Origin: Lojkania enalia
Taxonomy: Eukaryota; Ascomycota; Dothideomycetes; Pleosporales
NCBI GenBank assembly: GCA_010094045.1
Contig: ML986586.1
Coordinates: 658,859-722,858, forward strand
Length of the DNA stretch: 64,000 nt
Reading direction: 5' to 3'
Every line of letters starts with the position of its first letter. Positions within the stretch are counted from its first letter, which is position 1. Positions 54,592-64,000 of the stretch are shown here, piece after piece. The notes under the pieces were generated by a model. It was not told the origin of the DNA, searched no databases, and saw only the letters and a list, made by a program, of their open reading frames with translations. Position numbers and translations under genes: made by a program.

Positions 54592-56308
54592 ATGGCGAGA
54601 CAGAAGGCGGCGGTCAGCGACTATGAACGCAAACGGCAGGAGAACATTGCAAAAACGCAGGCGCTATTGCGAAACCTTGAGATGGAAGCTGCCGAGGCTG
54701 GTCTAGCACCTACTGCTAGATCCGTTCCCTCAGAAAAGCCAAAGTCTAAGAAACCTGCGCCAAAGAAAGTTAAGCAGGAGGAACCTGTACCCAGGAGGAC
54801 ATCGTCGCGTCTTAAGGGCATCGAAGCCGATAGTGAGAAAGCCAAGCGGAAAGCAGACGAGGAGTATGAGGCACAGAAAGAAGCTAATCGGGTGAAAAGA
54901 CAACGAATTAGCGATGATTTAAACTTCATGGATATAGTTGTTGCAGGCAAAAGCTGGGATCAGAATGGCATGTTCGCGTCCATTGTCGGTCCAGCCGTAC
55001 CCTATGAGCATACGTTTACAGCGGATAATATCAATGAGACAACCGACAAGGGGCTTCGAGCTTTGAGAGAGAAGATGAACAATCTACAATTATGGGAAGA
55101 TTTTGAACCAAACGAGATTAAGATCACCCCAGAACGTATTGTATGTCTTCTAGTTGTTGTTAACCTGCGCCCACGGGTTGAAGTTTCTAATGTTCCAATA
55201 GTATGCCATGGGGTTCCACCCAACCGCTGATAAGCCATTAGTATTCGCTGGTGACAAGCTTGGGAACCTAGGCATTTGCGATTGCTCTCAAAAGGCCACA
55301 GAGGTCAAGGTCGAAGACGACGAAGACGTCGACACTGAGGGTCCGAGCATCACCACCCTCAAACCCCACACACGTACTATCCATACATTCCAGTTCAACC
55401 CGCATGACCCGAATGCGCTGTTTTCGGCTTCGTATGATTCTACTGTTCGTAAGCTGGACCTAGCGAAAGGTGTTGCTGTTGAAGTCTATGCACCCTCTGA
55501 TAAGAGCGAAGATGCCCCATTGTCCGGTGTAGAAATATCAAAAGATGACCCAAACATACTCTATTTCTCTACGCTAGATGGCCGGTTCGGAATGTACGAT
55601 ATGCGGACGCCCTCCGAGAAAGCAGCGGGTCTAGATATCTTCCAGCTGTCAGAGAAGAAGATCGGTGGCTTCAGCCTTCATCCTCTTCACCCACACCTAT
55701 TAGCTACTGCTTCGCTAGATCGCACTGTCAAGATATGGGATTTGCGTAAGATTAACGGGAAGGGCAATTGGCGGCTACCCGCACTACTGGGTGAACACGA
55801 AAGTCGGTTGTCAGTGTCACACGCGGCTTGGAATTCAACGGGACAAGTTGCCACCGCCTCGTATGATGACACAATAAAAATTCATGATTTTTGCGATTGC
55901 GCAGAGTGGAAAACGGGAAAGATTCTATCCGAAGCGGAAATGACGCCCTCGGCTGTAATACCACACAATAATCAGACCGGAAGATGGGTGACAATGTAAG
56001 TTCAGGATGTCTCCTAATCTGAACAGACTCTTTTCTTCGATTTGTCTTACATACCAGAATTTCGGTCAAGTTAACAAGTGGCAAATAGATTACGCGCCCA
56101 ATGGCAGCTGTCCCCTCAAGATGGAGTGCAACGCTTCTGTATTGGCAACATGAACCGCTTTGTTGACATTTACACAGCGAAGGGTCAGCAGCTTGCGCAG
56201 CTTGGCGGCGAAGGGATCACGGCTGTACCGGCAGTGGCCAAGTTCCATCCCACTTTAGACTGGGTAGCTGCCGGAACTGCTAGCGGAAAACTCTGCTTGT
56301 GGATGTAG
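54592..56308 (+). CDS. CMR1: WD40 DNA-damage-binding protein CMR1 (WDR76 type)
   Basis: Three exons, 54592-55140, 55202-55995 and 56089-56308, join in frame (introns of 61 and 93 bases) to 520 residues. The N-terminal 120 residues are charged and basic ([34 protein letters not shown]), with [12 protein letters not shown]. The WD40 propeller starts around [20 protein letters not shown] across the first splice and includes [38 protein letters not shown] and [17 protein letters not shown]. The end matches the family: [20 protein letters not shown] and [23 protein letters not shown]1/WDR76 is a nuclear chromatin protein linked to replication stress and damage response, with affinity for DNA. The ATG at 54592 was preferred; the frame extends eight codons upstream without another ATG. 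Confidence 0.93.
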
Positions 56309-57823
56309 GCTCAGCAGTTGGAAAGCGAGGAGGCGATAGCTGTCTAAGCATCGTGTGCTGTGGATATTCCAAGCAATAGCTTGGATTCTATTGATTTAGA
56401 TCAATAAATGCATATTCTCTGGTCACGCGGTTGAGCAGGATGTGAGCTATTGCTGAGTTAATCCAAAAGCTAGCATGAAAACGGAAAATTGTCCATATTG
56501 CACTCAGCAAGACCATTAGCGGTCTCTGTCACAAAGCTTGGTCCATCCAACAATCCTCATACCCAGTCTTAATTTCTCTATCACACTTACCCTGCGAGCA
56601 CGATCACTACTGCTCACTCTCGCCATTTGCATTTGCTTGAAATTAGGTTAGATATGATCAATCATAGCTATACAAGAAATTTAGATTGAGGTACAAAAAA
56701 TGCCTCTGACCCCAATCAAATCATTCTATGTCTAGGTTCTTCCCGAGCCAGTGATACAAAATGAGATCCCGATTCTCAATACAATGAATTAGAAATGTAT
56801 CGATCCAAACTAGAATTCAAGAGTCACAATAATGAGATCTCTACGACGCTGCCAAAAGCTGCAAACTAAAACCTCAAAAGCAGGTCAGCTCTTTCGCAAT
56901 GCCAAACTCGATCTTCAGACTGGCCCCCCCCAAACGTTGTTAAACTAGCCAGTCGTAACAGATTATTTGAGCAGACTGGATACCTCGGCTTATTTATCGC
57001 GAATCAATACATATTTGTAGTACTGCATATTTTAGACATTACCTGGAAAAGCTTTAAGCCTCATGCTACGGGCTACCAAACATTATTGCTGCTACTAATA
57101 ATAAATTAAGATCGGGGTAAATAAAGTTAAGGTGTGGCTCGCTCCGGAGTGCCCTTCAAGCTAGCCAAATTTGACGTCATATATGGCACCACTCCCTGTA
57201 GCTACAATCCCGGATCCGTATCAAAACTCGCAAGGGAGATTCTGCTTGCATAGGGCCCATCAAGGTCCAGAAAAGGATGTAGATCTTAGCAAAAACAGTA
57301 TTCGACAGCCCGTTAAGGAAAGACGCTATCGAATGTTCTAATTTGAGTGATGAAGCAGGTCGCATAAGTGCAATGCTCCGACGCCATGGTTTGAGCGAAT
57401 GGACCCTGTGACCGTGCTGCGCAAATCTCTCGCAGATCGCCTCTCAGTCTCGGCTGTAAACAGACATATTTGGACTTTAATAATGCAACCTTTGCCATGT
57501 CGCTCCGGGCCAAAGCCGCACTAAGTCTCGGTCCCGGATTGTGTTACCGGGACATGCAGCGATAGGCATGCACTTGCTGAAGGAAAATGTTGCAAATCAC
57601 GAGTGTATCTCGGTCTCTAGTGGCTACAGAAGCGAAGCTTCCATATTGCCTCTCAGACTATGCATTCGTATAAAGAGCAGAGCGTGGGTAGCATTTCATT
57701 TGTCTCATCATTCGAGCATCTAAGCATTCAAAGACTAATCTTTACCGTCGCTTCAACCAACTCACTTTGTTCATAAACCTTACCTCGACGTAATCTATCA
57801 ACACCCTCGCTACAAAATCCAAA
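56309..57823. other. Intergenic region, AT-rich, no gene seen
   Basis: About 1.5 kb between CMR1 and the PhiA-like gene. Open frames are short and without motifs. The part from about 56400 to 57120 is AT-rich. Possible degenerate repeat, but nothing was identifiable. Confidence 0.45.
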
Positions 57824-58456
57824 ATGAAGAACGTATTTGCATTTTCTGCCATCATCGCTAGCGCAGCCGCCCAGTACTTCGGCGTCATGTCGTCACGAAG
57901 TGCTTCTCCGGTTCATCTTCTACCACTTACAGCGAGGGGCGGAAAATTCTATCTCGGTGGAGGACCACCATCATCTTACTGCCCGCCAACAGTTGGTGAC
58001 GCTTGCCCGGTGGGTAACTCAACCGTGCTTGCCGGAGGAGAAGGAAGTTTGTCTCTTGGTGTCATGGTTCCGGGGGGACAAAGAGGTGAGATTTTGATGA
58101 CATAATGGATGCCCTACTGGTCGCTAATGTATTATCAGTCTACATTGCACCGGATGGCACCATGAGCTACACGGCACCTCACTCTGCCTACATCCCCGAA
58201 GGTTCCATTGTTGATGGATGGAATAAGACCGAGGGTGACACATTCGGCTACTTGACGTTCGAGGATGGACTTGTCGGATGCCCAGCAGGAGAAGGAGAGG
58301 GCTACCAAGTCTACGGCCAGGTACCCAATGTTACTCTTTGTTCTGACTGCCTAGGTTTCAGTGCTCTGACTTGTGCGTATTACGAACATGTTTCTTAAAG
58401 GCACTAGCTAACATTTACCAGTTAATGCAACTGGTCCTGGCGCATGGGAGTACTAA
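57824..58456 (+). CDS. PhiA-like secreted cell-wall protein
   Basis: Three exons, 57824-58085, 58139-58372 and 58422-58456, join in frame (introns of 53 and 49 bases) to 176 residues. The signal peptide is MKNVFAFSAIIASAAAQ. The mature protein opens with FGVMSSRSASPVHLLPL and continues KFYLGGGPPSSYCPP, TVLAGGEGSLSLGVMVPGGQ, VYIAPDGTMSYTAPHSAYIP, CLGFSALT and ends GPGAWEY. This is the pattern of PhiA, an Aspergillus wall protein needed for phialide and conidium development, and of relatives annotated as IgE-binding proteins. Both splices restore family motifs (GGQRVYIAPDG and LTFNATGPGAWEY). Family and secretion are well supported; the developmental role is inferred from PhiA. Confidence 0.86.
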
Positions 58457-58577
58457 AAGGTTTTTTTATATTGCCTAGCATACGGTTACAGACATATGAT
58501 ATGTCATGAACAAAAAACATCAAAAAGTGGAAAAAGGTGCTAGAAAAGAGGACTATCGCATAATAATGGCATAATAA

Positions 58578-59107
58578 TTAGCTATTCACGCTCTTTTGCA
58601 ACGTGGTCTTGATTCTTTCGATCTCTTCTTCCGCAGTTGTGTTTTTCGTATTGATGTTATTCACGGTAATCGTTTTCTCTCGACTTTTCATCCCCTTTGA
58701 GATGTCTACGTCAGATTTAGGTATGCTTAGCGCCTATGGTCGTCAGAAATTTAGTTTGTTCTCTGGCAAATTCAATTCAGGGACGAATATCGTTCAAGCT
58801 GTACGGTACATCTCCATTATCAAAAACAGATACTTACTCTGGCGATCACCTCCCGCACAGCTTTATTGGCTTCTCCTTCTCGTGCTTGAGCTGCCACGAA
58901 AACATCAATTCGTTCTTCTGTGACCGCTGCAATGCCTTCTCTAGTCGCGTTGACACCTGGTTTTACGTGGCAAAGGAGCTGTATAGATCCACCTGAGCTT
59001 TTAGCTCCTTTAGCCGCGATAAAGCGGATAGACGAGGTAAGCATGTTGCGGATGAGGCTGAAGACTGTCTCGTCTGCGTTAGAGATTGCAGTGAACGTTC
59101 TTCGCAT
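58578..59107 (-). CDS. DUF167/YggU family small protein
   Basis: Two exons, 59107-58838 and 58733-58578, join in phase 0 over a 104-base intron to about 141 residues. The core IQLLCHVKPGVNATREGIAA and DVFVAAQAREGEANKAVREV, then LSIPKSDVDISKGMKSREKT across the splice, match the DUF167 (YggU) fold, whose biochemical role is unknown. An in-frame ATG at 59044 (MLTSSIRFIAAKGAK) is the alternative start and closer to the usual family length. The gene converges on the PhiA-like gene, with only 121 bases between stop codons, so the transcripts probably overlap at their 3' ends. Confidence 0.85.
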
Positions 59108-59869
59108 TGAAGGCAACTCAGTACCCTATCCAGAATATGTCGCTGAAGGCCGTGCAGCATGCCCGTGCTGCTAAACCGACTCTAAGCGGCTAGATGCCCT
59201 CCAAAGCCATAGGAAAGGCAGCCTATCAGGCGTAAACACCTTGAACATGAACATACAGAATCTTTTCCTACCCAAGCAAATTGTACAGTTTTGGTAGCTT
59301 GTACAGAAAAGGCTAATGGAGCTACTTTAATGAACTTGATTGTACGATAGGAAAAGGATCGCGTTTACCGTGCTCCGACCTCGGCCCATCGCCTCGGCCG
59401 TCCCGTGTCTAGTGGGGGTTCCGTACATAAAGTGCTCGGGTCAACCTGTACTTAACGGTCGCTACGACTTCATGCTTCCCCTAAGTACAGTTCGACCCGT
59501 GGAGAAGATAACCCAGACCCAGCAATTACCTAAGATGATGGTACAGCGAGCAATTACAAAGAGCCGGCAGCGGTCGCACAATTTCGCTCCCCAAATTCCT
59601 GATTTTCCAACTTTTCTCCAACTTTTTCCTCCTCGCCTTCAGCATCGCCGCGACGGGCACTACAACCAAGAATCGAAAGATCTTGAGAATCATACAGAAG
59701 GTTGATACTAGCCCACCTTCAGGTATAGTAGCTGGATCGGTGCTTCGTGTGCAATGTGAGTCCCTATTTGTTATCAGGTGCACACCGAACCTCAGGCGTT
59801 CATTGGTTGCGGGTGCTTGAACAGGCCGCTGGGTCGAAGTTGCCTTGTTCAATTTGACTGCTCTTAAAA
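59108..59869. other. Divergent intergenic region
   Basis: Shared upstream region of the DUF167 gene and arginase. An open frame at 59340-59705 has no motifs. No other feature seen. Confidence 0.4.
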
Positions 59870-61107
59870 ATGCAAAGGACGTTTGCGGGCGCGTCTCTTA
59901 ACCGCTTGCCTGCGCTGCCCATCGGACAGGAATTGAGTCTGGCATGTGGGACTGCGCTAGTGGAGCTTTCGCAACATTCCGTCATTGGGAGCCCCAGCTT
60001 ACACATTCATCCGCAGATTCTTGTGAAAATGACTTCTGCGCCATCAATACAGCCCAAATTTCTCCCCAATCGTCATGATTTGGGCGTCGTGGCCGTTGGT
60101 TTCAGCGGCGGTCAGGTTCGAAGCATTGAATCTAAATTACGGGTTTCGCTGACGCAAGATTAGCCAAAACCCGGCGTTGATGCTGCACCAATGGCTTTGA
60201 TTGAAGCTGGCCTAATCCAGCAGCTCGAAGAAGACCTTGAATTCAAGGTTACCTTCGACGGTCAAGTCCACAACTACTCGGAAATGCGCCCCGAAGACGA
60301 CCCGCCATATCGTAACATGAAGAGGCCGAAGTTCGCTAGTGCTGTAACGAAGGAGGTTAGCGATCAAGTCTACAAGCACGCAATAGATGGAAAGCTTGTT
60401 CTGACTCTGGGTGGAGACCATTCCATCGCGATCGGAACGATTTCCGGAACAGCGCGCGCGATTCGGGAAAGACTAGGAAGGGAGATTGCGGTCATCTGGG
60501 TGGATGCTCATGCCGATATAAATACCCCAGAAACCTCTGAGAGCGGGAATATTCATGGAATGCCTGTGTCATTCCTGACGGGACTGGCAACTGAAAAGAG
60601 GGAGGAAATTTTTGGGTGGTTGGAGCCACACCATCGTCTCAGTACGAAGAAACTCGTATACATTGGCCTTAGAGATATCGATAAGGGCGAAAAGAAGATC
60701 CTACGGGAATACGGTATCAAGGCATTCTCTATGCATGATATTGACCGGTAAGCTCGGAACCCCAACTCCGTGCTCCCAGTCAAAAACTAACCCTTGATTT
60801 TAGTCACGGCATCGGCAAAGTCATGGACATGGCTCTAGGCTGGATTGGCAGCGATACACCAATCCATCTCTCATTTGATGTCGACGCACTGGATCCGATG
60901 TGGGCGCCAAGTACAGGCACACCAGTGCGCGGTGGCTTGACGCTTCGCGAAGGCGACTTCATCGCCGAGTGTGTAGCAGAAACCGGTTCTTTGATCGCTC
61001 TAGACCTAGTTGAAGTCAACCCGAGCCTCGATGAGCAAGGAGCAAGCGACACAGTTCGAGCAGGTTGCTCAATTGTGCGCTGTGCCCTCGGCGACACGCT
61101 GTTGTAA
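59870..61107 (+). CDS. Arginase
   Basis: Three exons, 59870-60115, 60164-60747 and 60804-61107, join in frame (introns of 48 and 56 bases) to 377 residues from the first ATG. Arginase hydrolyses arginine to ornithine and urea at a binuclear manganese centre. The metal-binding motifs are [32 protein letters not shown] and [11 protein letters not shown]; the substrate loop [14 protein letters not shown] is also present. The body begins [20 protein letters not shown], joined by the first splice to [18 protein letters not shown] second in-frame ATG at 60029 ([12 protein letters not shown]) would give the common 324-residue form. The first 53 residues form a basic, acid-poor extension that could target mitochondria. 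Neurospora arginase is known in two sizes, so dual starts are plausible here. Confidence 0.95.
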
Positions 61108-61815
61108 TCCTAAATTAGTCGGCCATCAAGGAGGTACGAAGCATGGTTCAAAGAGCATAGAAGAATTTTCTTCGGCCATGGAGCCGCGTTGGATCTGGGA
61201 TTACATAGATATAGGATTTCTATTTGAGATATTTTGTAACCTTGGACTAGTCTTGGATCAGTGAACGGCAAGTTGCGAGGCTTCTATCGGCGGCACATGC
61301 ACGAAAATAGCCCGGGATCGCAGGCCGACTTCGGAAGGGCGTCCCGTCACATTTTCTTCAGCTGTGGTGAGTAATGCACCGGTAGGCGCTTCATTTTTCG
61401 GTGGATTACCAACCTGTCAAATGTCAAACCAGAGCTATCAACTTGACAGAGTGAAGGTTCGGGCATGTGACGATTGATCTAACCATTCACTGCTTGCTAC
61501 AGGGATGTCATCTTGTCATTCCCGAACACAACACCGTGTTCCGAGCAAGAATAGAAATTATGTGAGCCAAATATGCGACTACAGTCATAAACTCTTCGTC
61601 AAATTTTGGGTAGCAGTGTATTCGGGTGTCGCGTGCTTTTCGAGATCGCCGTTTCGCAAACATTCATACCGATGGTATTCGTACGTCATACCGATACCTC
61701 CGCGTCCTACCGCACAAACACAAATCAATAGCAAACGACACCTTGGGTTTCACAAGATATAAACATGCAATCACGTTCGCCCATATCTGAGTGGCTGCAT
61801 AGATAACGCACAAAT
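61108..61815. other. Intergenic region
   Basis: The arginase 3' flank and the promoter of the NADH dehydrogenase gene. I see no gene in it. Confidence 0.4.
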
Positions 61816-63810
61816 ATGCAGGTCACAAGACGAACGCCTCATATCCACCAATTGTCCTCGGGAATCCAAGAAGTTCTGCTGTCTCGGGACACCATTCGGA
61901 GCGCCCACATTAGACCGAGCTTACCTACCCCGAGAACTCAGCTTTCACAAGCCGGCCGATGTGCTGCTCAGCAGAGAGACCTGACTATAAATCAATTGGA
62001 TTCCGGAAGGGACAGTACGTATTCACATCCATGAGTTTTGCTCAGCGGTTTCTGAGGCTGATTGGGCTTGCAGATCGTGAACGGGTTGTCGTTTTGGGAA
62101 GTGGATGGGCTGGATACACGGTTGCGAGACAGCTTGATCCTAGGAAATACCAAGCCGTTGTTGTATCGCCGAGGTCGTACTTTGCATTCACTCCTCTGCT
62201 CGCTTCAACCTCCGTCGGCACGCTCGAGTTCCGCACAGCTCTAGAGCCCGTCCGTAGTAGGAGGACGAAGGTCAATTTTTTCCAGGGATGGGCCGATGCA
62301 GTGGATTTTGAAAACAAGACTGTCACAATCGAAGAAGCAGTAGACGATTCTAGCCAAGGTCTTGCACGCACAACATATCGCCATGCAGGAGAAACGAGTG
62401 CACAGAGGGCCGAGGAGAAGAAAGAGCAAGCTAAGAAAGGTCGACTGTTTAATCTGACGTACGATAAGCTGGTTATCTCCGTAGGTTGCTATAGTCAGAC
62501 TTTCAATACACCGGGTGTAAGAGAAAATGCGTACGTATACCCTGTTTTCTTTCTTGAGACTTAGAGACGACAACCTACGAGGCCTGTTAAGTCGTTCATG
62601 CTTTCGCCAAGCGGACAATTCTACATCTGATGTCGGGTGGATGACCGTTCAAACTCTAATCTGCATGCTAGGTATTTCTTGAAAGATGTGGGCGACGCAA
62701 GGAAAATTAGGAACCGCATGTTAGCCTGCTTTGAGGCTGCAGCCCTCCCAACAACAACAGACGAAATGAGAAAGATTTTGCTAAACTTTGCAGTCGTTGG
62801 CGGTGGACCAACGGGCATTGAGTTCTCAGCCGAATTGCACGACATTATCTCAGAGGACCTTGCGAAGCTATATCCGGAACTAATCAAATTCCACAAAGTC
62901 ACAGTCTATGATGTAGCGCCAAAGATTCTTCCAATGTTCGATGACAATCTGGCAAAATATGCAATGAATACCTTCAAACGGGAAGGCATACATATCAAGA
63001 CCAGTCATCATGTGCAGGAGTTGCGGAAAGGTTTTCCACAAGGGGTGGATGCACCACCTCAGCATGACGTCTTCACACTGAAGATCAAGGAGGAAGGTGA
63101 TGTCGGCGTTGGTATGGTAGTTTGGAGTGAGTTTCCTCAAAATCGCTGAAGTTCATCTGGTCCACGACTGACGACATTTATAGGCACGGGGTTGATGCAG
63201 AACCCGTTTGTTGCGCAAGCGTTAAATGGAGTTCCTCATCTTCCAGACTCCGGGATGAGAGTACTAAAGGGAGGAGATCAGGAGGCAAGCCAGGTCAATT
63301 GGGTTGTCAAAAAGGACGCAAAAACAGGGTCTGTCATTACTGATGACCGGCTGCGGCTAAAAGTTGAGGCTGAGGGAGAAGGCCAAAACAAAATAGAAGC
63401 TGTCCTCACTGAAGTGTTCGCTCTCGGGGATTGCGCTATTCTTGAAGGCACCGCTTACCCAGCGACCGCCCAAGTTGCTTCTCAAAAAGCAGACTGGTTG
63501 GCTAAACGGCTCAATAAAGGTGATTTCGATAAGGCAGGCTTCACTTGGAAGAACCTTGGAGTCATGGCCTATATTGGAAACTGGAAAGCTCTCTTGCAGG
63601 GAGGCGGGGGAGGGGCATGGAACAATATCTCGGGTCGGGCTGCTTGGATTGTATGGCGTGGGGCGTATCTAACGAAGAGCGTCAGTTTGAGGAACAAGCT
63701 ATTGATTCCTACTTACTGGTGAGTATCTGAACTGACGGACGAAAAGTTCCGTTCTGATCTTTAATAGGCTCATTAATTGGTTGTTTGGTCGCGATATTAA
63801 CCGCTTCTAA
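61816..63810 (+). CDS. Alternative (type II) NADH dehydrogenase, mitochondrial
   Basis: Five exons, 61816-62014, 62074-62530, 62672-63126, 63184-63718 and 63768-63810, join in frame (introns of 59, 141, 57 and 49 bases) to 562 residues. The N terminus (MQVTRRTPHIHQLSSGIQEV) is basic and acid-poor, as in mitochondrial presequences. The FAD-binding motif VVVLGSGWAGYTVARQLDP follows the first splice and the NADH-binding motif is VVGGGPTGIEFSAEL. Other marks are YFAFTPLLASTSVGTLEFRT, FLKDVGDARKIRNRMLACFE, STGLMQNPFV and the tail SVSLRNKLLIPTYW-LINWLFGRDINRF (split by the last intron). It passes electrons from NADH to ubiquinone without pumping protons. No EF-hand insert is present, so it is not the Ca2+-dependent NDE1 type. 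Internal versus external facing cannot be decided. Confidence 0.94.
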
Positions 63811-64000
63811 ACGGAAAGAGTCGGCAATCATAGATTGGGTAAAATGCATAGCTACATGGTTGGAATTCTAATGTAGTTTAAAGTCGATTTTTGCTTCGGT
63901 TCATCGGTAATCTTTTCATGGAGTCTGTATAGAGAGAGTTCTTGATTAAGCTATGAAATAGGGATGCTACGAAATTTCTCATATTCGATGGGTATAATGT
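63811..64000. other. 3' flank at window edge
   Basis: The 3' UTR of the NADH dehydrogenase gene is expected here; the next gene is not in the window. Confidence 0.5.

Noticed and set aside
62531..62671. Extra small exon in the 141-base intron of the NADH dehydrogenase gene
   Set aside because: Direct joining of the flanking exons restores the family series ENAYFLKDVGDARK, leaving no missing residues.

Overview
The window is nuclear DNA of a filamentous ascomycete (Pezizomycotina). Most genes are split by short introns of about 46-70 bases, exons join in frame at GT-AG (twice GC-AG) sites, and there is a FREQUENCY-type circadian clock gene, an alternative NADH dehydrogenase, a PMR1 calcium pump, a PhiA-like wall protein and RIP-like decayed repeats. 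The gene set fits Leotiomycetes or a near relative, but that placement is an inference. Exon joins below were worked out by hand from splice signals and conserved protein motifs.

Layout. 0-11 kb: the 5' part of an unrecognised nuclear-looking protein (minus), mitochondrial serine hydroxymethyltransferase, a small single-pass membrane protein, a Ser/Thr/Pro-rich single-pass membrane protein (minus) and a 619-residue conserved orphan with a 16-base first coding exon. 12-18 kb: a secreted spherulin-like cupin and the Golgi Ca2+/Mn2+ ATPase PMR1 (both minus). 18.9-20.9 kb: the cohesin kleisin Rad21/Scc1.

20.9-27.1 kb is a gene-poor island of decayed DNA. It carries an inverted repeat near both edges, a non-LTR retrotransposon tail, a Tc1/mariner relic, two tetratricopeptide-repeat relics of the kinesin-light-chain/NLR type, and a frameshifted gene of a family resembling Uma2/PD-(D/E)XK nucleases. 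Many relics have stop codons where Trp or Gln is expected, which suggests repeat-induced point mutation.

27-38 kb: SUA5 (tRNA t6A synthesis), an ankyrin protein, a small multi-pass membrane protein, a flotillin, a 245-residue conserved orphan, the exon-junction-complex recycling factor PYM, and QCR9 of complex III in five tiny exons. 38.6-45.2 kb: the N-end-rule ubiquitin ligase UBR1. 45.4-53.5 kb, all on the minus strand: the mitochondrial RNA factor MTF2, frequency (frq) with a 2-kb upstream region holding candidate light-response motifs, and COQ9. 54.6-64 kb: the WD40 protein CMR1, a PhiA-like secreted protein, a DUF167/YggU protein (minus), arginase and an alternative NADH dehydrogenase.

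The genes form no single pathway. Several serve mitochondria (SHMT, QCR9, MTF2, COQ9, alternative NADH dehydrogenase). No tRNA, rRNA or CRISPR array was recognised. The best candidates for something poorly described are the repeat-bounded island with its nuclease-like pseudogene, the conserved orphans, and the motif clusters upstream of frq.
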